Shown here: piece after piece, positions 55,030 through 64,000 of the stretch | Position numbering within the stretch: the stretch's first letter is position 1 | How the letters are laid out: each line of letters starts with the position of its first letter | Assembly: GCA_030068075.1 (NCBI GenBank) | Contig: CM057829.1 | Span: forward strand, 81,031,132 to 81,095,131 | Length of the DNA: 64,000 nucleotides | Source of the DNA: Paguma larvata | Lineage: Eukaryota > Chordata > Mammalia > Carnivora > Viverridae | Direction: 5' to 3' | Translations under genes and position numbers: made by a program | Notes under the pieces: model-generated | The model's database searches: none | Told to the model about the DNA's origin: nothing | Seen by the model: the letters and a program-made list of their open reading frames with translations, nothing else

Positions 55030-55730
55030 ATTTCTTAATGATTAGAAGTCGTCAATATCGAGACCAGAAAGAATCGCCAACCCATGTAAAAAAATACAGC
55101 AGTTGTACAGAAGGCTAAATAACCAGACAAACAGTGTCTTAGTTCCGGGCAGTGTGCTCCTCCCAGGTGAGGCAGGTGGAACAAACAGGCTTTCTAGAAA
55201 GAACAAGTGTTGTTCCCATTGATGTTCATAATAAATCATCATTCAGGAGCTTCTGTCAATAACACACTGCCCCCAATCGCTTCATGCCTGCAGCATTACG
55301 CTCATGCTATTGCAACTAGATGAGCTATCAAAGCCTCATGCAGTCAAAGAGAGTAGTTTAAAGAGGTACAATAACAGGCGATTTGCAAACAGCCCGAACC
55401 TTTAGCTTCTTCCCCCTTTCCCAAAGTGTGCAGTGAATATACATTAACACCTGCTATTGGAGATAAAAGAATGGATTTGCACCGCGAGGAGAATGCCAAA
55501 TCCTCCTAAAGAGTGACTCATTTCCCTATATTGTGGGATAGCGTGCTGAACCGGAGGCCGCACGTCGCATGCAGTACACTGGGTCGACTTTGGATTTTCA
55601 AAAATAAAAATGGCAGTACAGCGTTTAACACACAGAAGGCAGAAATCCTTATCTGCGAATATTTGCCACCGAACTGCCACGTTAAATTCACTCCGTGAGC
55701 AGGTCGTTTTTATTGTCCAAGGATAATTTA
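55030..55730. other. Repeat-free, CpG-retaining block; candidate conserved non-coding element
   Basis: There is no repeat in about 700 bp, and base composition is more balanced than in the neighbours. Six CpG sites fall within 55542-55586, two more at 55483-55486 and others near 55650-55710, in a window where CpGs outside young SINEs are rare. An AP-1-type site TGACTCA lies at 55514-55520. Opposed open frames (55444-55680 minus, 78 codons; 55513-55698 plus, 61 codons) have no recognisable domain. Non-coding regulatory function is an inference, and an unrecognised exon is a weaker alternative. Confidence 0.4.
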
Positions 55731-56204
55731 CATTGGTAGACTTTTTACTGCATACTGACTCAGATTACTGTGACATCTAAGATTTTCATGCTGTTAAATT
55801 CAATTTATTGTGGAACATAAGGGCAATTAAGGGATAGGAGATGACATTATATTACATCAAAGTGAACTACGGGAAAAGGAGGTGTGTACTACTTGTAATT
55901 TGTTGTTTATAAACTTAATTTTGAGTGTTTTCCCCATGGTAAAATGGCAGCAACTCACTATTTCTAGCAACTCACTATGTGCCTGGCACTTTATCCAGAT
56001 CTTTGTTACTAGCTAAGAGCTAATAAATCACTGATTGAAAATTGGGATGAATAAAAATAACAAACTAAAATTTCTGAAGGTCTAAAGAACACCACACACA
56101 TCACAGAATCCATTTAAGAAGTTAATTAAATAATGTCTCCAAACATCTATCTACCTGATACATCTAATATACACTTCCGCTACACTTTTTGGATGCTGTA
56201 TTAT
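55731..56204. other. Unassigned DNA
   Basis: A short MIR-like string 'tcactatgtgcctggcacttta' lies near 55971-55992, too short to call. Confidence 0.45.
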
Positions 56205-56720
56205 TTTTCTAGAGCTGGGTAACTAATTGCCAGAAATCTAATGGCTTAAAATAAGCTACATTTATTATTTCAAATTTTCTGTGAGTGAGAAATCTGGTCA
56301 TGGCTTAGCTGCAATCCAGATGTCAACAGAGCTGGGACCTCGTCTGAAGTTTCGATTAGGGAGGGGAGCAGGATCACGGAGCGGCTGGCAGGATTTCAGT
56401 TCTTCCAAGCGTTGTTGCACTGAGAGCCTCGATTCTTAATTGTTGGGTGGAGTCACCTTAATTCCTTGCCACGTGGACCTCTCCAACCAGACAATTTTAT
56501 CAAAGACAGTAAGGGAGCAAGTCCGCTGGCAAGATGGAGATTGTTATGTTACCTGAGCTAATCGTGTAAGTAACATACATCACTGTTGCCCAGTACTGTG
56601 GCCAGAAGCAAGTCTAAGGTCCTGCCCACACTTAAGGAGGGCAATGACATAAGACCATGAATATTAGGAAATGGGGATTGTAAGTACGGGGATTGTAAAG
56701 AATGTTTTAGAGCCTGCTTG
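56205..56720 (-). mobile_element. MaLR-type (MLT1-like) LTR, antisense
   Basis: The plus strand reads 'taactaattgccagaaatctaatggcttaaaataagctacatttattatttcaaattttctgtgagtgagaaatctgg' (56221-56298). It continues 'cttgccacgtggacctctcc' near 56465-56484, 'ggccagaagcaagtctaaggtcctgcccacacttaaggagggcaatgacataag' (56600-56653) and 'tagagcctgcttgccac' near 56708. In reverse this is the order of an old MaLR-type LTR, including the ancestral 'gataataaatgt' polyadenylation region. Family from recalled consensus. Confidence 0.68.
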
Positions 56721-57230
56721 CCACATCTGCATTGCTCTTTGATATGACACTTTGATTTATCTCCTGTCCTCCTCTGAGTTTGGTGTCCTTGAGTCCAATT
56801 CAATTTTCAGAAATTGTAAATTTCTAGAAATTTCCCACTGCTCACTGTGCAGATGTACCCAGTGTCAGGATCCAAAGAACGGAGCCAAAGGTCGGATTCT
56901 TTGACTTCGACATGGGGACCCCTACTGGTCAAGCCCACAGATCTTCACAGCTGTGCTGCACTCGGTGGGCCCTCTCTTCCCTTCCTTTCCCCTGTGACAT
57001 ATCAAAATTGCACCGTGGTCTGCAGCTCTTGCTGCTTCTCCCCACGTCCCTCCCCTGACCCTTCACAGACTTGTTCTCCCCATCCCTATGTCTCTTACAT
57101 GTCTTGGCATTCACTTCTCAAAATAACTAAACTAACACAGGTATAATTTAAAAACAGCGGTTTTATGAAAATAATATTTATAGAGAATATGGCTGAGCCA
57201 TGATATATATACTACAAATAATGTGCCATC
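56721..57230. other. Unassigned DNA
   Basis: The part at 56860-57110 is relatively GC-rich. A 99-codon plus-strand open frame (56847-57146) is Pro/Ser-rich with no recognisable domain. Confidence 0.45.
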
Positions 57231-57244
57231 AAGAAAAACTTTTT

Positions 57245-57439
57245 GGGCCACTTGGGTGGCTCAGTCGGTTGAGCGTCTGACTTTGGCTCAGGTCATGATC
57301 TCGTGGTTCACGAGTTTGAACCCCACATTGGACTCCACTGCCCTCGGACTGTGCAGAGCCGGCTTTGAATCCTGTCTTCCTCTCTCTGCCCCTCCCCTGC
57401 TTGCACTCTCTCAAAAATAAATAAATATTTTAACAAAGA
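57245..57439 (+). mobile_element. Felid-type CAN-SINE, sense
   Basis: 'gggccacttgggtggctcagtcggttgagcgtctgactttggctcaggtcatgatctcgtgg' then a shortened middle ('ctgtgcagagccggctttgaatcc') and 'caaaaataaataaatatttt'. The flanks 'aagaaaaactttt' (from 57231) and 'aagaaagaacttt' (57440-57452) look like its duplication. Confidence 0.92.
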
Positions 57440-57452
57440 AAGAAAGAACTTT

Positions 57453-58173
57453 CTACAACTAACTATATGTATTTTTTCCTTTTTCTTTTAAATTTCTTCC
57501 TTTCATATATGTATCCTTTTGTTTTCTGGGAAAATATTAAGATTCTCTTAATTAATTATCATCCTTCACTTAGAGAACTGGGAACTGGACAAAAAGAGAG
57601 AAAAAGAGGGAAAGAGAGAGATCAGCAAAGCAGCCTTTCTGCTTTCTCTTTTCAGAGATATTCGTGTACGTCAAAAACAAAAAGAAATTTGCTATTCAAT
57701 ATAACATAATATATCCTCACCTTTGTATACAAAGTTTTAATTTCATAATTATTGTAAATAAGTTCTTATGCTGCTGTCATTAAATTCCAGTTATATGTGA
57801 GGGATGTAATAATATATATATATGTAGCCCTTTTTTGTCAAAGCACCTATGAAACTTCAAATTTATTTTTTTGTCATTCTTGTGATCAGGTATCATGTCA
57901 TTATACCCATTTTATTGAAAAACAAAATGGACATACCTAATTGTTAAACAAAGTCAAATACCATCAGGAATTGACTAAATCGGAGCCCCTTGCAAATTTC
58001 AAGGGCCTCCAGGCTGATATATTCTAGAAAATTCTTACAGAGTAACTGTCCTTGAATGTGAAATCTGTAGAGTTCTGTTCACTAGAAGTGGAGTTCTGTT
58101 CTGCACCAACAGGGATAATAATACAGATTGGTGATTTGGAGGATGAAATGCCAAAACCGATACCTTGTTGAAT
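57453..58173. other. Unassigned DNA
   Basis: A TA run lies at 57811-57824. No element is recognised. Confidence 0.45.
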
Positions 58174-58187
58174 CCTGTTTGTGGTTT

Positions 58188-58415
58188 TTTTTTTTTTTTT
58201 TTTAATGTTTATTTATTTTTGAGAGAGAGAGACAGACTGACAGTGCATGAGCGGGGGAGAGGCACAGACAGAGAGAGAGACACAGAATCTGAGACAGGCT
58301 CCAGGCTCTGAGCTGTCAGCACAGAGCCCGATGCGGGGCTCGAACTCGGGAACTGGTGAGATCATGACCTGAGCCGAAGTCGGACGCTCAACCTGACCGA
58401 GCCGCCCAGGCGCCC
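58188..58415 (-). mobile_element. Young felid-type CAN-SINE, antisense, perfect duplication
   Basis: A long T run (the A tail) at 58185-58203, then CT part, middle block and a head near consensus (reverse of 'gagccgcccaggcgcccc'). The flanks cctgtttgtggttt (58174-58187 and 58416-58429) are identical over 14 bp. Intact head CpGs, a long tail and the perfect duplication point to recent insertion. Confidence 0.96.
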
Positions 58416-58429
58416 CCTGTTTGTGGTTT

Positions 58430-61400
58430 CTGTACAGCTGCCTTCCCACGTTTGTGTGAATAAGACCCACACAATGCGTGCAGACTTCCCACCCGAGAGC
58501 ACTGATGGCATTTCCAAACGCCCATCTTTCTACTAAGCTCTCTTTTTCTAAGGTTGTGTGGCTGTCTTCGTACTTGAGATACTAATTTTTTTATGATTAA
58601 TTACATTGCAAACATCTTCTCCTGATTTGTTGTGTGTTAACTTTGCTTCTGACCCCTGGTCATAGAGAATATTTAAAATTTTTAATCTATCACATTTAGT
58701 ATAGATTGCTGTAGGTATACGCATGAAAAGCATATAGAGAAGTTTCAGGTTATCTGTTAGTTGGGGGCCAGTTGGTAAAGGAAACCTGAGAGTTTTTGCT
58801 GTGTCTGTAGTTTTATTTCATGAGATAAAAGAGCGGCGGCACATATGCAAATTTTGATATTTTTAAAAACTGAATGTTAGGACTACGGTCTCTATATTAT
58901 TTTTCTGTACAAACTGTAGAGTTTATATCATGTGCGTGGATAATACTCATGTGTACACACACCGTGTATGGTTTGTGGCGCTGGTAGGTGTCACGTTCCT
59001 CATCCTCTGCCCCGTTGGGGCTGTTTCAGTCAGGGTAAGAGCGATGTGAAGAGAGCAGGTATACGTGGGGGAAGCATCTGGTTCTGTTATTCAGCCCTGC
59101 CCCGCTGTAATCAATTCAGGTATCTACATTCAAGCTTCCTTAATTTATCCTGTCAAATGTAGTTCTTTCTAATTAAGAATATATCCTGGAAATAAAATGG
59201 TGATAAAAAAGGATGGGAGGCAAGGACTTTCAAAGAGACGCTTGAAGGAGGACATTTGAGAATGCATAAAGCACATAATAATGCTTTTCTGAGGATGTGA
59301 TGATACACATTTTATAGCCGCCGCTAAGAGGCGAAATAAAATCCACAGGGAATAAAGGTAGGAATTTGGCTGCAGATGTTTGCAATTTTTTGAGGAAATA
59401 TGATTGACAGGTCTGAGGAGCAGTATCAGGCCCCCGAAGTTAGGCTTAAAAGGGCAAGCAGAGGGAAGAAAAGTTAGATTTAAAGAGCAAGGAAACAGAA
59501 ACTATCCTCGCGGCCTGACCTAACAAGGTTGATCACCAAGATTAGATGCAAAGGAGCAGGAAACAAACTGAGGAGAAAGAAACATTGTTCCTTTTAGGAT
59601 GAACCTAAGTGGGGAAAAAAAAAGGTAAGGAGGGCTAAAATTAAACTTCCAGGGAATGCGGTTGTATGGTGTGGAGCAAAGGGCCAAATAAGAGTTTTTC
59701 CTTACTCATTTAAGAACAGGGTATATATATGATAAAAAATATTTTCTTTTGAGTTTATTAACTTGCCATTTACCTCAGCTTAAAGTAAATCACTTTTGCT
59801 CTCTCTGGTTATTTTAATTTTCAGCTGATTTGGTACACTTTTGTGACAGCAAGCCATCGAATGTAGGGCTTCTGTTATTAAGCCATAGAACCATCTTTTT
59901 TTTTTTTTTTTCCTGTTTGGTTTTTCAAAAAATGCTTAGAAATTTGCCTTCTTCAGCTTTTCACTTCATAATCCACACAAATTTCCTCAAGGCTAAAGAA
60001 CCTTTGGGGGTGAGTAGAAGAATGCCAGCTTGTCCTAACTCATAAAGGTGATTAAAGACAGTCAGATGCTCCCTTAACCTTTGATCGCTTACACACAGCT
60101 CAGTATCCGATTAAGGGAGTGTGTTGCTTTGTGTCCTCAGATTCTATTAGTGGCTCATAGCAAGAGAAACGGATGCTGGGTAATGAGACAAGGAAACTGA
60201 AACGTGTAACTTGACAACATTTTTTTAATTATACCACTGTATATGCAGATATCTTAGTGTTATAAGTACCAATCTCTCAATCAATAGAAAGGTAAAACAA
60301 TAAGGTAGCTCCTAAGACTGGCCTTTGCTCTAACAGCGTATACATTTAAGGGATACTATTATTTCTGTGTCAAGCTTAGGATACTTCCCAAAGAATGAGC
60401 CCTGGCATGGTGTGGAGTAGAAGGATAAAGAACTTTCAGAACCAGGTATTTCGGATCATCTTATGTAATTCTAATGATCACTTCTCATAACGTATCGTCT
60501 AGGTATTTTCCAAGCTTGCATTCAAGGGTTTATGATAGTCTTCAACATGGAAGGCAAAAGTGAACTAAATGATATTTCTGAGCCTTTAAGCTAAAGAAGT
60601 AGGAAATCGAAAGTTGAAAATGCTCTTAAAGGTGGCGGGGGGCAGGGGGCGATGGAGAGAAAATGATGGATTTTATTACCTGATATACTTCTGTCCCTGT
60701 GGGTTACCAAAAGGACCTTATATAATTACTCAGTTGGGATTATACCTAAAAAGTACTTTGCCAAGGAAACTCTGTTTCGAAGAATACAAAATGATGGAAA
60801 ATAGCAGTAGTGCTTAAAAAAAATCACTTTCCCAAGTTTCTGGCTTTACATAAAAACATGAGTTTGGTGGTGCTGAGGGATAGTGCATAGCCAGGAAGTA
60901 CAAAAAGATTGAAAGGACTCCAGGGAAATGAAAGAGTCATCTTCCTCTTGCCACACAGCTTAGAGAATACTGTTAAAATCATGGGGTCCCAAGTAGGAAC
61001 ATGTCCAATTCTGCGTTTGATGTAATACATGGTTTATCCTTGGAACTCAATTAATGCCGTTGAATATGGATGATGAAAACGTCCCTCTGCCTACAGTGCA
61101 TTGTATAAACTGGGTGCAAAGATGAAATTCTCATTTTTTACTAAAGCTTGTCACAGGTGAGCACGGATCTTCATCTGAAAATATTAAAGCATTCCCTCCA
61201 TGCCCTTTTAATTCCCCACATCCCTTAACCTTTTATTCTCCTTTAAAGGACCCACTTTTCTTTCCTGGAAGGACATTTCAAAATAGTTATAAAAAAAAAT
61301 CTTATCTCCAGGGCATCATCTGGAAATTGCCCTGTTTTCAGTCCAAAATGCAAAGCCAGGATTCTGTGAAGAATTACACAGATACCCAACCACTTCAAAG

Positions 61401-61950
61401 CTGGATGGGTTGAATCAATGCCACAACACTGTGTATTAAGTGCTCCAGTCAAAGGCTGCTTCGCAGGGCCTGCAAACACTGTTTTGTTTCACCTGCCTAT
61501 CATCTGAACAATATAATTGCCAGTCACATTAATTTAGACAAATTTTTTAGGGGGAGTGAGTGGAGCAAATCCAGGTAAACAGAATGGTGTTTATTCTCCC
61601 TCACAAAATCACAGGGGCAGAGAAGAGATGCAATTAAGAAAACGAAGTATCTCAGCATATGTCCCTGCCTCAGTATTCCATGGGGTGGAAATTTTGCCAG
61701 CACAGGGGCCAAGCAAGACTTCTCCGATGCTCTGGATCTGTGCTGCAGAATGGAGAGAATTCAGAAGACATGCATGATATCACAGCTTTGGAGGTCATTT
61801 TCGACAGGTCTTTATTCTGGTGTTCGATGCTGATATTATCTGTTTTAAATCTGTATTTTGGTGTTGATAATCAATGTCTCACCTTTTTCTAGACTGTACA
61901 CAAGTCTAACAAGACTCTGTTTCTAGAGCACAGCCCCTACCTACCTTTAC
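58430..61950. other. Unassigned DNA
   Basis: A 3.5-kb stretch with no recognised repeat, exon or RNA gene. T or A runs lie at 59615 and 59897-59911, and a G-rich patch at 60633-60651. Open frames here reach at most about 80 codons and show no domain. Part of 59390-59620 is GC-richer but matches nothing I know. Confidence 0.45.
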
Positions 61951-61954
61951 TTCG

Positions 61955-62285
61955 ACTTTTTGCTCGTTATGTGGTTCCTGCTCTCCGAAATGCTTTTCCT
62001 TGCAACATATGAATCAGACCAGTTCAGATGTCACCCGTCAAACAAACCCTCCTTAATTTCCTCAGCATGCTGTGCTCGCTGTCCTTTCTGCAATACCAAG
62101 TTTAATTGCCTCTTATGTCCTTAGGATTTTATGCTTTTTACTTGTGCTATCCATTTCCATCTATGTCTCCTGCTAAATTACAAAAATTCTCAAGTATACA
62201 GAGTCTTGAATAAGTCATCTTTTTATATTTTGTATGTTGCAGTAAATCACCTTGAACAAACAAAACTTTCAGTAAAAGAATACTT
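61955..62285 (+). mobile_element. L2 3' part, sense
   Basis: 'gtggttcctgctctccgaaatgcttttccttgc', 'ttcagatgtcacccgtcaaacaaaccctccttaatttcc' (62023-62061), 'cttctgcaatacc...ttttatgctttttacttgtgctatcc' and 'aagtatacagagtcttgaataag' follow the order of the L2 late coding and 3' region. The copy is strongly diverged. Confidence 0.55.
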
Positions 62286-62309
62286 ACTAGTAATAGTACT
62301 TTAAATAAT

Positions 62310-62530
62310 AGTAGTAATAGTTTACACTTAGATGGTTCTTAATATACACTTTACACCTTTCTAACATATATTGATAGATATAATCATCACAAAACTAAGA
62401 GTTTAGTTCTATTATTACCCCTATTTTATGAACAAAAACACAGTGAGACATAAAGAACTTGCCAAAGCTCACAGCGCTATCTATAGGAGAACCAGTCTTC
62501 ATGCCCAGTTTCTCATAACCTGCTCTTACT
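62310..62530 (-). mobile_element. MIR element, antisense
   Basis: 'agttctattattacccctattttatgaacaaaaacacagtgagacataaagaacttgccaaagctcacagcgctatctataggagaaccag' (62404-62494) follows the reverse MIR core and tRNA-like part. Confidence 0.65.
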
Positions 62531-62762
62531 CTCCATGCATCTTATTTTTGAATAAATGAATGAATACATTTTGAAAAATGTATTTATAGCACTATTTAAA
62601 ATTGGTTTCCTATTTAAATTCTCCTTTAATCTACATTGGTGCCAAGACTTTTGGTTTGTTTATTTTTTCCTGCGTGAAGAATTGAAGCTTCAATCCAAGG
62701 AGGTTTTTGACCATTTTTCTTGGACTTGAGCTCCATAAGTAGTGGGAAGTTTCTTCATTTTT

Positions 62763-62947
62763 TTAAAGTTTATTTATCTATTTGAGAGAGACGGAGAGAG
62801 TGTGACTGGGAGAGGGACAGAGAAAGAGGGAGAATCTCAAGCAGGTTTCATGCTATCAGCGCAGAGCCCAGGCAGGGCTCGAACTCACGAACCATGAAAT
62901 CATGACCTGGGCCAAAATCAAGAGTCGGATCCTTAACCAACTAGCCC
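62763..62947 (-). mobile_element. Felid-type CAN-SINE, antisense, head truncated
   Basis: Tail (T-rich) at 62758-62780, CT part, middle (reverse of 'atgaaatcatgacctgggcc'), then 'ccttaaccaactagccc', where the last 15 or so bases of the usual head are missing. The flanks agtttcttcattttt (62748-62762) and aatttcttcattttt (62948-62962) differ at one base. The head was therefore short at insertion. Confidence 0.92.
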
Positions 62948-62959
62948 AATTTCTTCATT

Positions 62960-64000
62960 TTTAAATATATAATTTTAGGCTCACAAAAAGCTGCAAAACC
63001 AGTACAGAAAAATCAGATATATCTATCGCCAAGTTCTCCCAATGGTGAGATCTTACCTAGGCACAGTATATCATCAAAACCAGATAACTGGTATTGGTGT
63101 AATACCATTAACCTGCTTCCAGTTCTGACTTGGGCTTACCAATTTTTCATGCAGTTACTTTTTTTTTTAAATGTGTATTTATTTTGAGAGAGAGAAAGCA
63201 TGAGCTGGAGAAGGCCAGAGACAGACACAGAGAGAGAGAGAGAGAGACGGACAGACAGACAGAATCCAAAGCAGGCTCCAGACTCTGAGCTGTCAGCACA
63301 GAGCCCAACGCAGGGCTCGAACTCACGAACCATGAGATCATGACCTGAGCCAAAGTTGGAAGCTCAACCGACTAAGCCACCTGGGTGCCCCTCATTGCAG
63401 TTATTTTTAAAATAACTTTGTGTATAATTCTAAGACATTTTATCATGTGTATAGATTTTAGTAAGTTACCACAATCAGGAAATAAAGCTTTTCCATCACC
63501 ACAAGGACATTTCCACATGCTATACTTTCACAGTCATGCACTTCTCTTCCTTCCCTAACCTCTGGTAACCACTAAAAAGTTCTCCAGATGTATAATTTTA
63601 TATTTTGAGGATGGATGAAATCATCCAGTATGTAACATTTTGAGATTAGATTTTTTTCTCTTGGCATAAATGTTTTTGAGATTTTTCCAAGTTATTGCAT
63701 GCATCAATAATTTCTTCCTTTTTTTTTTTTAACTGTTATTTGTTTAACCATTCAACCATTCATTGATGGAAGGACACTTGAGTTATTTCCTTTCTTGGGT
63801 TACCTCAAATAACGCTATTGTGAACATTCATATACAGATTTGTGTGTGAAGACAAATGTTTAGTCCTTATGATAAATACCCAAGAGGGCAAATGGTGGGT
63901 CACATGGTAAGTGTATATAGAACTTTCTAAGAAACTGCCAGAATGATTTCCAGAGTGGCTGTACCATTTTACTTTCCCACCAGCAATGTATGAGAGATCA
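62960..64000 (-). mobile_element. Old LINE-1 3' end, antisense, runs off the right edge
   Basis: Reverse L1 3' UTR: 'gctcacaaaaagctgcaaaaccagtacagaaaaatcagatatatc', 'agaccacaatcaggaaataaagcttttcc'-type text near 63460-63497 and 'tctggtaaccac'. It continues into ORF2: 'ttcattgatggaaggacacttgagttatttcc' near 63759-63790, 'gataaatacccaagagggcaaatggtgggtcacatgg' (63871-63907) and 'ccagagtggctgtaccattttactttcccaccagcaatgtatgag' (63951-63995). A SINE interrupts it at 63163-63392. No open coding stretch is left. Confidence 0.85.
63163..63392 (-). mobile_element. Felid-type CAN-SINE, antisense, with target-site duplication
   Basis: T run at 63159-63168, an expanded GA/GACA stretch (the CT part in reverse, about 63225-63262), middle block, and head ending 'gagccacctgggtgcccc'-like at 63392. 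The flanks catgcagttactttt (from 63148) and cattgcagttattttt (from 63393) are a duplication with minor changes. The copy sits in the older L1. Confidence 0.94.

Overview
The window is nuclear DNA from a carnivoran mammal, most probably a cat (family Felidae). The main evidence is 22 copies of a roughly 200-bp tRNA-derived SINE. It has the felid CAN-SINE layout: a head reading gcgcctgggtggctcag, a middle reading ctcaggtcatgatctca, a CT-rich stretch and an (A)AATAAATAAACATT tail. Other support comes from many L1 3' fragments, relics of LTR, L2 and MIR elements, microsatellites, AT-rich composition and the absence of long open frames. I assigned repeat families from memory of their consensus sequences, without a database search. 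Subfamily names and outer edges are therefore approximate.

I found no functional protein-coding gene, no convincing exon, no rRNA, tRNA or snRNA gene and no CRISPR array. The open frames of 60 to 160 codons are mostly translations of SINEs, L1 relics or simple repeats; the remainder lie in unassigned DNA and I did not recognise them. The window is best read as intergenic or deep intronic DNA.

Layout. 0-3 kb: the end of a sense L1 broken by SINEs, then more SINEs. 2.6-8.4 kb: old repeats (two families with several copies here), an antisense ERVL-type retroviral relic, an old L1 and a 470-bp purine tract. 8.4-15 kb: mostly unassigned, with a tail-to-tail pair of MLT1-like LTRs at 11.6-12.2 kb and old L1 3' ends. 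15-26 kb: largely unassigned with one L1 at 18.3-19.6 kb; 16.2-17.3 kb is rich in homeodomain-type and octamer-type sites. 26-36 kb: ten SINEs, an L1, an LTR, MIRs and an L2. 36-44 kb: mostly unassigned DNA, then an L2, an old repeat holding a TATCTA microsatellite, another old repeat and an antisense L1. 44-50 kb: SINEs, a strong CA/TG inverted repeat and a CTTT tract. 50.6-52.9 kb: a Russian-doll insertion (LTR, then sense L1, then SINE and antisense L1). 53-58.4 kb: a possible conserved non-coding element at 55.0-55.7 kb, an antisense LTR and two SINEs. 58.4-64 kb: unassigned DNA, an L2, a MIR, SINEs and an antisense L1 that runs off the right edge.

Nothing here looks like a new biological system. 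The parts most worth a second look are the CpG-retaining repeat-free block at 55.0-55.7 kb, the purine tract at 7.9-8.4 kb, the inverted LTR pair at 11.6-12.2 kb, the nested insertions at 51-53 kb and the youngest SINE copies.
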